This document shows positions 8,517-16,740 of a stretch of DNA of 43,687 nt, one piece after another. Source of the stretch: Paenibacillus periandrae (lineage in GTDB: Bacteria > Bacillota > Bacilli > Paenibacillales > NBRC-103111). The stretch covers positions 1 to 43,687 of the forward strand of contig NZ_JAJNMU010000046.1 of NCBI RefSeq assembly GCF_022458865.1. The letters run 5' to 3'. The notes under the pieces were generated by a model. It worked only from the letters and a program-made list of their open reading frames with translations. It did not search any database and was not told the DNA's origin. Made by a program: the position numbers and the translations under genes. Position 1 is the first letter of the stretch; every line of letters begins with the position of its first letter.

Positions 8517-8903
8517 ATGGACCGCATGCGCATCGGCGAGTTGACAGAACGGGCCGGGGTTACCCAGCGCACGGTGCGCTACTACGAGAGCATCGGACTG
8601 CTTCCTTCAGGCGAGCGCGAGGGCAACGGTCATAACTACTACACGGAAGAAACGATCGCCCGTCTGCGGAAGATCGATCAGTTGAAAAAGCTGGGCTTAA
8701 GCCTCGAAGAGATTCGGGACGTTATCGAGCTCTACTTCACGGACCCAAGCGGGGTGCAGCCGAAGCGGAAGGTTCTCGGCCTGTTGCGCCAGCATATGGC
8801 CGACACAGACGAGAAGCTCGAAGCGCTTGGGCAGTTCCACGCCGAACTACAGTCTCATATCGAACGCTTCGAGCAGTGGCTCGAGGTTAATGATCGTGAC
8901 TAA
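8517..8903 (+). CDS. MerR family transcriptional regulator
   Basis: A 128-aa protein starting MDRMRIGELTERAGVTQRTV. The winged helix-turn-helix of the family is clear: IGELTERAGVTQRTVRYYES, IGLLPSGEREGNGHNYYTEE, then LRKIDQLKKLGLSLEEIRDV, followed by a C-terminal dimerisation helix. There is no cysteine set for metal binding, so it is not a classical metal sensor. I chose the ATG at 8517 because GGAG lies 9 nt upstream; a TTG at 8511 would be too close. It precedes a 3-hydroxyisobutyrate-dehydrogenase-like gene with a matching palindrome, so the two are probably one regulon. Confidence 0.9.
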   Translation: MDRMRIGELTERAGVTQRTVRYYESIGLLPSGEREGNGHNYYTEETIARLRKIDQLKKLGLSLEEIRDVIELYFTDPSGVQPKRKVLGLLRQHMADTDEKLEALGQFHAELQSHIERFEQWLEVNDRD

Positions 8904-8945
8904 TTTTTTTTTTTTTTTTGCTAAAATCATGACGTAAACGTCATG
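8904..8945 (+). promoter_or_regulatory. T16 tract and perfect CATGACG palindrome upstream of the dehydrogenase
   Basis: Immediately after the merR stop there are sixteen consecutive T (8904-8919), then a possible -10 TAAAAT (8922-8927), then CATGACG-TAAA-CGTCATG (8928-8945), a perfect 7+4+7 palindrome. The left arm is identical to that of the motif at the merR promoter. The T tract has no GC-rich stem in front of it, so it is unlikely to be a terminator; it may act as an AT-rich promoter element or be a variable homopolymer. Confidence 0.55.
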
Positions 8946-8972
8946 TTTAAAAATTCGAAGGAGGTTATATTC

Positions 8973-9797
8973 ATGAGAGAAAACATTGGTTTTATCGGGC
9001 TCGGCCAGCTCGGGCTACCCATCGCTGCCAATCTGCTCCAAGCCGGTTATGCGCTGACCGTATACAACCGCACCGCTGACAAAGCGGAGCCGGTCGTTGC
9101 TCAGGGCGCGTTGCAGGCGGGAAGTCCCGCTGACGCCGTGACGGCCGGTGGCATCGTCGTCACCTTGGTGTGGGACGATGAAGCATTGGAAGACGTCGTC
9201 AGGAGCGAGGGTTTCCTGGAGAGACTGGGGCCGGGCGGTATTCATGTGTCGATGAGTACGGTGTCGCCGGATAAGGGCAGGAAGCTGGCGGACTTGCACG
9301 CGCGGCACGGCTCCGTATATGTTGAGGCGCCCATCTTTGGGCGGCCTGAGGCAGCAACTGCCAGGCAGTTGTGGATTCCCGTTGCGGGTCCGCAGGAAGC
9401 GAAAGAGCGGGTGTGGCCGGTGCTGGAGGCTATGGGAGCCAAAGGGATCTTTGACTTCGGCGAAGGAGCCGGTACCGCCGTGCTAGTCAAGCTGATCGGT
9501 AACTTCCTCATCGTCTCCGCCGCACGCTCGCTGGAGGAAGCACTAGGAATGGCCGAGCGCGGTGGGGTCGATCCCAAAGCGGCGGTCAACATGCTTACGA
9601 GCACTCTGTTTACCGCCCCAATCTATCAAAGCTATGGCAAAATGATTGCAGAGAAGTCAACAACCATCTCCCAAAGCAAAATTCCGCAGAAGGATGTCGG
9701 CCTCTTCCTGTCAGCGGCGCAAAACGTGCAATTCCCTGCTCCGCTCGCCGGTCTGCTGCTCGATATGCTGGAGGACGGGGATCGGAGCAGACAATAG
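8973..9797 (+). CDS. NAD(P)-dependent beta-hydroxyacid dehydrogenase-like oxidoreductase
   Basis: A 274-aa protein. The N-terminus ENIGFIGLGQLGLPIAANLL carries the GxGxxG-type Rossmann dinucleotide motif of the 3-hydroxyisobutyrate/6-phosphogluconate dehydrogenase family. VEAPIFGRPEAA corresponds to the substrate-binding segment, and GTAVLVKLIGNFLIVSAARS contains the conserved catalytic Lys and following Asn. I chose the ATG at 8973 (AAGGAGG 8 nt upstream). The end PAPLAGLLLDMLEDGDRSRQ looks short by roughly 10-15 residues compared with the family, where a hairpin-bearing segment joins at 9823, so the C-terminus may have been replaced. The palindrome upstream links it to the MerR regulator. 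Confidence 0.85.
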   Translation: MRENIGFIGLGQLGLPIAANLLQAGYALTVYNRTADKAEPVVAQGALQAGSPADAVTAGGIVVTLVWDDEALEDVVRSEGFLERLGPGGIHVSMSTVSPDKGRKLADLHARHGSVYVEAPIFGRPEAATARQLWIPVAGPQEAKERVWPVLEAMGAKGIFDFGEGAGTAVLVKLIGNFLIVSAARSLEEALGMAERGGVDPKAAVNMLTSTLFTAPIYQSYGKMIAEKSTTISQSKIPQKDVGLFLSAAQNVQFPAPLAGLLLDMLEDGDRSRQ

Positions 9798-9823
9798 ACA
9801 AAGCCGATTAGCAAAATTAGAAG

Positions 9824-9872
9824 GGGCTGTCCCAAGGTCACGAAAGTGATCCGAGGGACAGCCCGCTTTTTT
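9824..9872 (+). terminator. Strong intrinsic terminator, possibly an IS end
   Basis: GGGCTGTCCC (9824-9833) pairs perfectly with GGGACAGCCC (9855-9864), with further partial pairing inside, followed by GC and T6. This is a textbook intrinsic terminator. The GGCTGTCCCA core also resembles the IS1182-type terminus at the left edge, so it may be a relic of such an element that now ends the dehydrogenase transcript. Confidence 0.75.
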
Positions 9873-10090
9873 CTTTCATCTTTCTACCGTATGGGGAGCA
9901 TATCACCGTAGAGGGATGCTCCTTAAACTTGCCGTTAGAGACAGCGCGGTGAAACGAATACGATAGTTCAATGTCCGCCGAGGGCAATCCCAAAAAAGAG
10001 TTCCATTTAAACGATTTTATTATCAAGAAACACGAGTATTGAAGGAACACCGAATAACCCCGTATTGGATGGAACGGAGCTGAACGATGC
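9873..10090. other. Non-coding stretch bordering the IS66 element
   Basis: No supported gene. GGAGCAT near 9895 pairs with ATGCTCC near 9916. Part of the segment next to 10090 is probably the right flank of the IS66 element, but I could not find a clear IS66 terminus here. Confidence 0.4.
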
Positions 10091-11472
10091 TTATTTGGAA
10101 TAGACGCGGCATACAAGCGGCAATGAAGCTGACCAGGGAACAAGCTTGCTCAGTGCTTCAGGATCTGCTGGATTGGGAAGCTGTGGCAGCCGCTCAAACA
10201 GATGCTGCAAGTACAGATGTGGCTTGAGACCGTTAGCTTTAGCCGTCTCCACGATGCTGTAAATGATCGCGCTGGCCTTGGCTCCGCGCGGCGTATTGCT
10301 GAACAGGAAATTTTTTCGACCGATAACCATGGGCTTAATCGAGCGTTCGCTGCGGTAATTATCGATTTCCAGCCGTCCGTCCTGCAAGAATACGTTCAGC
10401 TTCTCCCACTGGTTCGTACAGTAAGTGATCGCCGTACCTAACAAACTTTTGGGCAGTACACGCGACCGCTGAGCTTCTAACCAAGCAGAGAACGCGTCCA
10501 AGATCGGTCGACTCTCCGCAAGTCGGGCTTCATAATGCTGCTCGGGCGTCGCATCTTTCCACTTACGTTCCACCTCAAAGAGAGCGTTACACAGGGCCAG
10601 TCCTTCCGCAGCCACTGTGTTGGAACGCTGACCTGCAGGTAACGCTTGAAGGGCCTCGTGATATTTCCGCCTTGCATGAGCCCAACAACCCAACTGCGTG
10701 ACACCTTCCACTTGATTGTAGCCGCTGTATCCATCGGTCTGCAGATAACCGGTAAATCCCTTGAGGAATTTGCCCGGATATTCGCTGCCTCGTCCCGTCT
10801 GGTAGTCGTACAGAATGATGTCCGGACCAACCCGGCCGGTGCGATACAACCACAGGTACGACTTCGTTTGCGCTGCACGCCCCGGCTCCTTGAGCACTTG
10901 AAGGGTTGTTTCATCCGCATGCGCAATGTCTCGTCTCAACAGTTCCTTATGCATGTAGTCATACAGCGGCGTCAGCCAGCGTTCTGCGCCCGCGATCATC
11001 CAGTTCGCTAGCGTTTGGCGTGACAGTTCAACGCCCAAACGCAGGAACTGCTGCTCCTGCCGGTATAGCGGCAGGCTGTCCACGTACTTCTGGCTCATAA
11101 TCATACGCCATCATCGATGGCGATACCAGACTGCCCGGTACCACCGGTGTGGGCATCGGTGAGGTCACGATTGGCGTGGAAATCGCTTCTTGTTCGCAAC
11201 GACGGCAACCGTACACATAGCGTATATGCTCCACTACGTTCACTTGAGGAGGGATGAACTTTAACTCCCGCCGCACTTCCGTACTCATTTCGTGCAGCTT
11301 TTCCCGCGCAACACGAACAAACCTGCTCATCTTCGCTCAGCCGGTATTCAATCGTCTCGACTGGCAGCGATGCGAGTTTCGCTTCTCGACCGCCGACCGT
11401 TTTCTTGCGCTTGTAAGTGATCGTCTCCAATATTTCAATTGTTCCAAATTGACTTGATTGGCACTGCACCAT
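10091..11472 (-). pseudogene. IS66 transposase (TnpC), frameshifted
   Basis: Three frames must be joined. The first has YKRKKTVGGREAKLASLPVE and the CxxC-type EQVCSCCAGK zinc-finger region. The second has LHEMSTEVRRELKFIPPQVN and VYGCRRCEQEA. The third starts YVDSLPLYRQEQQFLRLGVE and carries the DDE domain: HADETTLQVL, GYLQTDGYSGYN, GCWAHARRKYHEAL, and IDNYRSERSIKPMVIGRKNF for the catalytic Glu region. The C-terminus LVPWSASLPLVCRVYSK appears complete. Two frameshifts (about 11310 and 11105) inactivate it. Confidence 0.85.
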
Positions 11473-11552
11473 GCCACCATCGTTAGTCCGCTGGCCTTAT
11501 AAGCTTCAATGCGTTTCGCCCACTCATTTTGACGTTGATCACTTTTTGTCAT
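11337..11552 (-). pseudogene. IS66 orf1 (TnpA) N-terminal fragment
   Basis: The frame starts at an ATG at 11552 with GGAGG 7 nt upstream and reads QNEWAKRIEAYKASGLTMVA and VNLEQLKYWRRS, the helix-turn-helix opening of IS66 accessory proteins. After LKYW the sequence becomes the transposase gene in another frame, so the rest of the product is meaningless. Confidence 0.75.
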
Positions 11553-11634
11553 GAGGCAACCTCCTCATTTAGGATGCCTTCATTTTCTCATGAGCTTGAG
11601 GTTTCTTGAAAGGTGGGGAGTATTTTACGTTTAC

Positions 11635-12034
11635 GTTATTTAAGAACCCGAGAAGGTGTTCACTAACGGATAACCATGGCGGCTACTGGTCGTTTCTCCT
11701 GTTTGCGTCGGGAAGAGCATGAGGTCAGTGGAACTTATAAAGTCGCCATTCTTGCTGCGTCGACTGCTTGCCAATCTTTTTACTCAACCGCATTTTGAAG
11801 CAATAAGGAACAGAGCTACTTGTTCGTTACTGTCAATTTTCAAAACATCCATCTAATACGACATGATTCAACAAATGACGACAAATTATCCCATGGAAAA
11901 CAAGTTTCTCGACAAGATAGAATAGAAAATGCTGGTTTAAAATTGAAAAGGAGGTAAAAACGATTTCCATTGATTACTTCATTACATCATTAAATTAAGA
12001 CCTACTAAATCGTATAAAAGGAAGGAAGAATCGA
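11635..12034. other. 400-bp leader region of the first large secreted protein
   Basis: No supported gene. The left 180 bp is mixed-composition DNA without a recognisable frame; the right part is AT-rich. AAGGAGG (about 11950) and AAGGAAGG (12019-12026) are ribosome-like sites; the latter serves the TTG start at 12035. I see no convincing -35/-10 pair. The promoter of the two large genes is presumably here. Confidence 0.4.
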
Positions 12035-15000
12035 TTGAAGAGCAAATGGATTAAAGTGACATCGATTGTTTGTGTATTGGCAACATTGTTTTCAGGTAGT
12101 CTTACTTCCCTGGCGAGTCCGATTATAAGTAACAACAATAGTCTCCAGAGTAAAGATCAATCCTCAGTAAATCAATCTGTGTATCAAACTGTTTATCAAT
12201 CTCAACCTACATTACAGAAGTTCAGTTACTTGGTGACTCTAAAAGATGGGGTGGATACGGAAAGATTTTTAGGAAAAAAACAATACAAAAATCAAAAAAT
12301 CAAGAAATCAAATGAGTCTAGGACGATTGGAATAGAATTGAATTCCAATGATGTGGAAGACCTTAGTAAGGACTTGGATGTAGCTATTATTGAGAAAAAT
12401 CCCCTACTAAAAATACCTTTAATTTCTCCATTAAGGAACGGTCATCCAGATGCTGAGCAATTGAAGACTGATAAGCAAATAACACCATGGGGTATTCATG
12501 CAATCGGTGCCGATCTTGCTATTGAAAAGAAATTTGAGGGCAGTAACATAAAAGTAGCCTTGTTAGACACAGGTATTGGGTCTCATCTTGATTTAAATGT
12601 AAAAGGCGGTATTTCATTCGTAGAAAATAATCGATCCTACGTGGATGATAACGGCCATGGTACACAAGTAGCAGGAACATTAGCTGCAGTGAACAATCAT
12701 TTTGGAGTTGTAGGAACGGCATCAAAAGTAGATCTATATGCTGTAAAAGTACTTGATAGTAGCGGAGTAGGCGATTATGCACAAGTTATTCAGGGAATCG
12801 ATTGGGCTATTCAAAATAAAATGAACATCATATCCATGAGCTTTGGTGGCAGTGAAGACAGTAAAGCTCTCCATCAAGCTATCAAGCGTGCAATTGATAA
12901 AGGAATATTAGTCATAGCTGCTGCCGGGAATAACGGTTCAAGTACAGAGAATCCATTATATCCGGCACGTTTCTCTGAAGTCATATCGGTTGGTGCCGTA
13001 GATAAGAACCTTCAAAAGGCCTGGTTCTCCAGTACAGGAGAGAAGATCGATTTAATGGCTCCAGGTACTGATATTTTAAGTACTTCTATGGATGGTCAAT
13101 ATAGTGTTATGTCGGGCACTTCAATGGCTGTACCACATGTAACAGGTTCTGCAGCTGCACTATGGTCTGTTCATCAAAAATGGAATAACAGTGATGTTAA
13201 AAACAAGTTAATAGAGACGGCTACCAATTTAGGAGATGTACGTTCTTACGGTCATGGTTTAGTAAACATGGCTAGAGCTTTAAATCTAATCGAGGGTCCT
13301 GTACCATTGAATACTCGGATTTCATCAAAAAATGTACTGGATAAAAGTCGGGTTGAAACAGATAAAACTTTGCTTGGACTCGGGAATCGACTTCTTTATC
13401 TAAGTGAAAAAGCCTACAAACAAAATAATATGGAGTTGTTCAAAACACTGACTACAAGCTATTATGATCTACTCCAAAAAAATGTTTCTCTACATAAAGC
13501 AAATAGCAGTAATGGGGTTTCAAACACTACGATAAAAGAATCTGTGTATGGAGTGGTGCATACTTCATCTGAAAAAAATGAGTATGATCAATTAATACAA
13601 GAGTATGAGACGGTCATCGGTCAATATGATCATAAACCTCAACGAAGAATGAGCATTACTGCACAATCGATTACATATCCGGCTATAGGATTGGATACAC
13701 CTTTTTTACAGGACAACAACGTTGGAACTAATTTCGAATTTACGCCTCCATCAACAGGTGTATATCAATTTATTTTGGAACCCATAGATAAAGAGAGCAG
13801 TATGGATATTACCTGTGATATGGTGACCCCACAAGGAGATTGGGTTTATCATGATTATAGTTATATCCATAATAAAACAATTGTAACGGTAAGTCTTGAG
13901 GGAGGCATTACGTACCCTATTGAAATAATGACAAACATGTCAGATCCAAGATCACTCGTAACTGTAAGCAAGAAACCAATTATTGATTTGAATCTACCTA
14001 TCGATGTCTCATTACCAGAAGGACAGTTTACAGTTTTTAAATTTACACCTACACAATCATTTGATTATACCTTTAAAACGATTGGATACGGTGGCTTTAG
14101 TCCATATGGAAGTGATTCTCTGATTGGGTTGTATACCGATGCGAATTTATCTAACCTAATTACTGCTAGTGAAATGGAGTTATCCTATTTTTTAAATACG
14201 GGAGTTACGTATTATATTAAACTGGCCCCTTTAAATATGGATGAAATAGTGCACACAAGAATACAAATTGTATCCAATAGTAATAATGTGCTTTTAGTAG
14301 ATGCACCCACAGATGTAGATAAACAAGGTACAGATACTTGGATATTAAATTTTATTCCCCCCACGACAGGAAACTATAATATAGCTACGGATTACTTTGG
14401 TGGTATAGAGACGGATAGAACCCCACCATATACAGTAGTCAGTGTGTATGATGAGACATTATTCCAGCTGTTTGGGTGGGGTTATGGGAGTGTGAATGAT
14501 TTACATTTAGATGGTGGGCGAAGTTATTATGTGAAAATAAAAGTCTATACGCCACAGGTAAAAGTAAGGGTTGCGGTAACTCTAAAAGATACAGCTGTTG
14601 ACGAAGTGCAACCCAATACAGCAATAGATGTTATGAAACCGTATCAAGTAGTGGCCCATTACAAATTTACTCCTGGTACCTCGGGAAAGTATGTATTCTG
14701 GACTTCATCGTATGGGGATCAAGGAAGTGAAAATGATACGATTCTTGAGATCTATAATAACCCGACGTCTTCAAACTTATTGGCCACCAATGACAACTAC
14801 AACAGTACCCGTTTTTCCCGGGTAGAAATGGACTTACATGCATCGACCCCCTATTATATCTCGTTGAGATCTAATGAGGCACTACAAGCAAGGTTTATGG
14901 TTGCTGCATTAGGTGATTCATTAAAACCAACCAATTTAACCACAATGAACATAGATAATACCAGTTTACTATTAAGTTGGAAAGCGGCGTTGAATAAAGG

Positions 15001-16657
15001 GAATGTAAGTAATTACAATATTTACAACGGGGCGTCACTGATCGGAAGTGTGGGCGACAGCACGACCACGTACATTGTTACAGGCTTGAACACGAACACG
15101 AATTATAGTTTTACGGTAGAAGCAAAGGATACGACAGGGAATATATCGGTTGTAAGCAATGCAGTCAGTGCAATTATAGACACGCAAGCACCGACTGTAC
15201 CAACTAATATAGCCGTTAGCGGTACAACAGGAAGTACAGTAACACTGACATGGACAGCTTCTACGGATAACGTAAGTGTGAGTGGTTACGATATTTACAA
15301 CGGTGACAGGCTGACCGGAAGTGTAAACGGTAGCGTGACCACGTACACGATTACAGGATTGACTGGGAATATGAGTTATAGCTTCACTGTAAAAGCGAAG
15401 GATGCTGCAGGTAATATATCCGCAGCTAGCGATGCAATCAGTGTCTATGTTGATAACCAACCACCCAGTGTACCGACAAATCTATCGTTAATAAGTTATA
15501 CTCCCAATAGTGTAATTATGACATGGTGGGGATCAATAGATAATGTTGGGGTAACGGGTTATGATGTGCTTGTAAACGGTCAAGTATACGTTACCAATTA
15601 TGGAGCTACCAACTTTACAGTAAGTGGATTGAACGCAAACACGACATATAGTATTACAGTGAAAGCAAGGGATGCAGCGGGTAATGTATCGGCAGCCAGT
15701 AATGCACTCAGTGTCTATATAGATACCCTGGCACCAAGTACACCAACGAATCTATCGTTATTAAGTTATACTCCCAATAGTGTCAGCGTGGCATGGGCCG
15801 GGTCAACAGATAATGTTGGTGTTACGGGCTATGATGTGTTTGTAAACGGTCAAGCTATCGTTACCAATCATGGAACTACCAGATACACTGTGAATGGATT
15901 AAACGCAAACACGACATATAGCATTACAGTGAAGGCACGGGATGCAGCAGGTAATGTATCTGCAGCCAGTAATGTATTCAGTGCCTATATAGATACCCAG
16001 GCACCAAGTGTACCGACAAATCTAACGCTATTAAGTTATACTCCCAATAGTGCCACAATAGCATGGACGGGATCAACAGATAATGTTGGGGTTTTGGGCT
16101 ATGATGTGCGTGTAAACGGTCAATTCTTCGCCGTCAATCATGTAGCTACCAGTTACACCGTGAATGGATTAAACGCAAACACGACACTTAGTATCACAGT
16201 GAGAGCAAGGGATATGGCCGGTAATGTATCAGCAGACAGTAATGCACTCAGTGTCTATATAGATACCCAGGCACCAAGTATACCGACAAATCTCATGATA
16301 GCAAGCCGTACAGTTAATAGTGCTAGCATCACATGGGCAGCATCAACAGATAATGTAGGAGTTACGGGTTATGATGTTTATGTCAACGGTCAAGTAGTCG
16401 TCACCAACCATGGAGCTACCAGCTACACCGTGAATGGATTAAACGCAAACACGACATATAGTATCACAGTGAAAGCACGGGATGCAGCAGGTAATGTATC
16501 GGCAGCCAGTAAAGCGATCAAAGTTTTTTGGATTACCGCTCCCCATTATGTGTACGATGCTAATGGTCGACTGGATTACATCCAAATGCCTTCAGGGCAA
16601 ATTATCGATTACCAGTACGATAACAATGGAAATATGACTAAAGTCGTATTACCGTGA
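12035..16657 (+). CDS. Secreted S8 subtilisin-like protease with six FN3 modules and a YD-repeat stub
   Basis: A 1540-aa protein with a TTG start (GGAAGG 8-9 nt upstream). Residues 1-28 form a Sec signal peptide (KWIKVTSIVCVLATLFSGS). An I9-like propeptide spans about 62-130. The S8 protease spans about 150-415 with D178 (ALLDTG), H208 (DNGHGTQVAG), oxyanion N299 (AAGNNG) and S363 (SGTSMAVPH), all intact. Residues 430-955 hold beta-rich segments, including PPC-like modules. Six FN3 modules of about 90 residues follow from about 960 to 1498. The tail ends with YVYDANGRLDYIQMPSG and YQYDNNGNMTKV, one or two YD repeats. It lies 83 bp before the RHS toxin gene with no terminator between, so probably one transcript. 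It is likely an extracellular protease; its target is unknown and a role in processing the RHS protein is my inference. Confidence 0.88.
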   Translation: MKSKWIKVTSIVCVLATLFSGSLTSLASPIISNNNSLQSKDQSSVNQSVYQTVYQSQPTLQKFSYLVTLKDGVDTERFLGKKQYKNQKIKKSNESRTIGIELNSNDVEDLSKDLDVAIIEKNPLLKIPLISPLRNGHPDAEQLKTDKQITPWGIHAIGADLAIEKKFEGSNIKVALLDTGIGSHLDLNVKGGISFVENNRSYVDDNGHGTQVAGTLAAVNNHFGVVGTASKVDLYAVKVLDSSGVGDYAQVIQGIDWAIQNKMNIISMSFGGSEDSKALHQAIKRAIDKGILVIAAAGNNGSSTENPLYPARFSEVISVGAVDKNLQKAWFSSTGEKIDLMAPGTDILSTSMDGQYSVMSGTSMAVPHVTGSAAALWSVHQKWNNSDVKNKLIETATNLGDVRSYGHGLVNMARALNLIEGPVPLNTRISSKNVLDKSRVETDKTLLGLGNRLLYLSEKAYKQNNMELFKTLTTSYYDLLQKNVSLHKANSSNGVSNTTIKESVYGVVHTSSEKNEYDQLIQEYETVIGQYDHKPQRRMSITAQSITYPAIGLDTPFLQDNNVGTNFEFTPPSTGVYQFILEPIDKESSMDITCDMVTPQGDWVYHDYSYIHNKTIVTVSLEGGITYPIEIMTNMSDPRSLVTVSKKPIIDLNLPIDVSLPEGQFTVFKFTPTQSFDYTFKTIGYGGFSPYGSDSLIGLYTDANLSNLITASEMELSYFLNTGVTYYIKLAPLNMDEIVHTRIQIVSNSNNVLLVDAPTDVDKQGTDTWILNFIPPTTGNYNIATDYFGGIETDRTPPYTVVSVYDETLFQLFGWGYGSVNDLHLDGGRSYYVKIKVYTPQVKVRVAVTLKDTAVDEVQPNTAIDVMKPYQVVAHYKFTPGTSGKYVFWTSSYGDQGSENDTILEIYNNPTSSNLLATNDNYNSTRFSRVEMDLHASTPYYISLRSNEALQARFMVAALGDSLKPTNLTTMNIDNTSLLLSWKAALNKGNVSNYNIYNGASLIGSVGDSTTTYIVTGLNTNTNYSFTVEAKDTTGNISVVSNAVSAIIDTQAPTVPTNIAVSGTTGSTVTLTWTASTDNVSVSGYDIYNGDRLTGSVNGSVTTYTITGLTGNMSYSFTVKAKDAAGNISAASDAISVYVDNQPPSVPTNLSLISYTPNSVIMTWWGSIDNVGVTGYDVLVNGQVYVTNYGATNFTVSGLNANTTYSITVKARDAAGNVSAASNALSVYIDTLAPSTPTNLSLLSYTPNSVSVAWAGSTDNVGVTGYDVFVNGQAIVTNHGTTRYTVNGLNANTTYSITVKARDAAGNVSAASNVFSAYIDTQAPSVPTNLTLLSYTPNSATIAWTGSTDNVGVLGYDVRVNGQFFAVNHVATSYTVNGLNANTTLSITVRARDMAGNVSADSNALSVYIDTQAPSIPTNLMIASRTVNSASITWAASTDNVGVTGYDVYVNGQVVVTNHGATSYTVNGLNANTTYSITVKARDAAGNVSAASKAIKVFWITAPHYVYDANGRLDYIQMPSGQIIDYQYDNNGNMTKVVLP
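15455..16534 (+). repeat. Four near-identical 270-bp tandem repeats encoding FN3 modules 3-6
   Basis: The DNA repeats with an exact 270-bp period (starts near 15455, 15725, 15995, 16265), each unit encoding a 90-residue FN3 module with STDNVGVTGYDV, GLNANTTYSITVKARDAAGN and an APSxPTNL linker. Modules 1 and 2 (from about 14912 and 15182) are more diverged. Such arrays change copy number readily by recombination. Confidence 0.9.
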
Positions 16658-16740
16658 ATCCATGAAAGAATGTTTCCAAGACGCATCAATAAAACGATCC
16701 AAATCCATTGTATGAACCGATAATGATCCCGGAGGTAATT

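Larger units (their letters stand above)
10091..11634 (-). mobile_element. IS66 family element, internally deleted and frameshifted
   Basis: Read on the minus strand, the element begins GTAAACGTAAAATACTCCCC at 11634, an IS66-type terminus, and contains orf1 and the DDE transposase gene. The orf1 frame (11552 downward) joins the transposase frame at a GAAATATTGG-like point near 11430, so the 3' part of orf1, all of orf2 (tnpB) and the 5' part of tnpC are deleted. The left boundary is not resolved. The element cannot be autonomous. Confidence 0.75.

Noticed and set aside
8904..8919. T16 run considered as an intrinsic terminator of merR
   Set aside because: No GC-rich stem precedes it; more likely an AT-rich promoter-proximal tract or a variable homopolymer.
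9838..10143. 101-codon minus-strand frame across the terminator and IS66 edge
   Set aside because: It runs through a strong terminator hairpin and into the IS66 transposase end; no domain.
15035..15460. Cys/Tyr-rich minus-strand frame opposite the FN3 repeats
   Set aside because: Shadow of the repeated FN3 coding sequence; composition is an artefact of codon periodicity.
15455..16534. Regular 270-bp repeats considered as a CRISPR-like or satellite array
   Set aside because: The period encodes exactly 90 residues of FN3 in one continuous frame, so it is a protein repeat.
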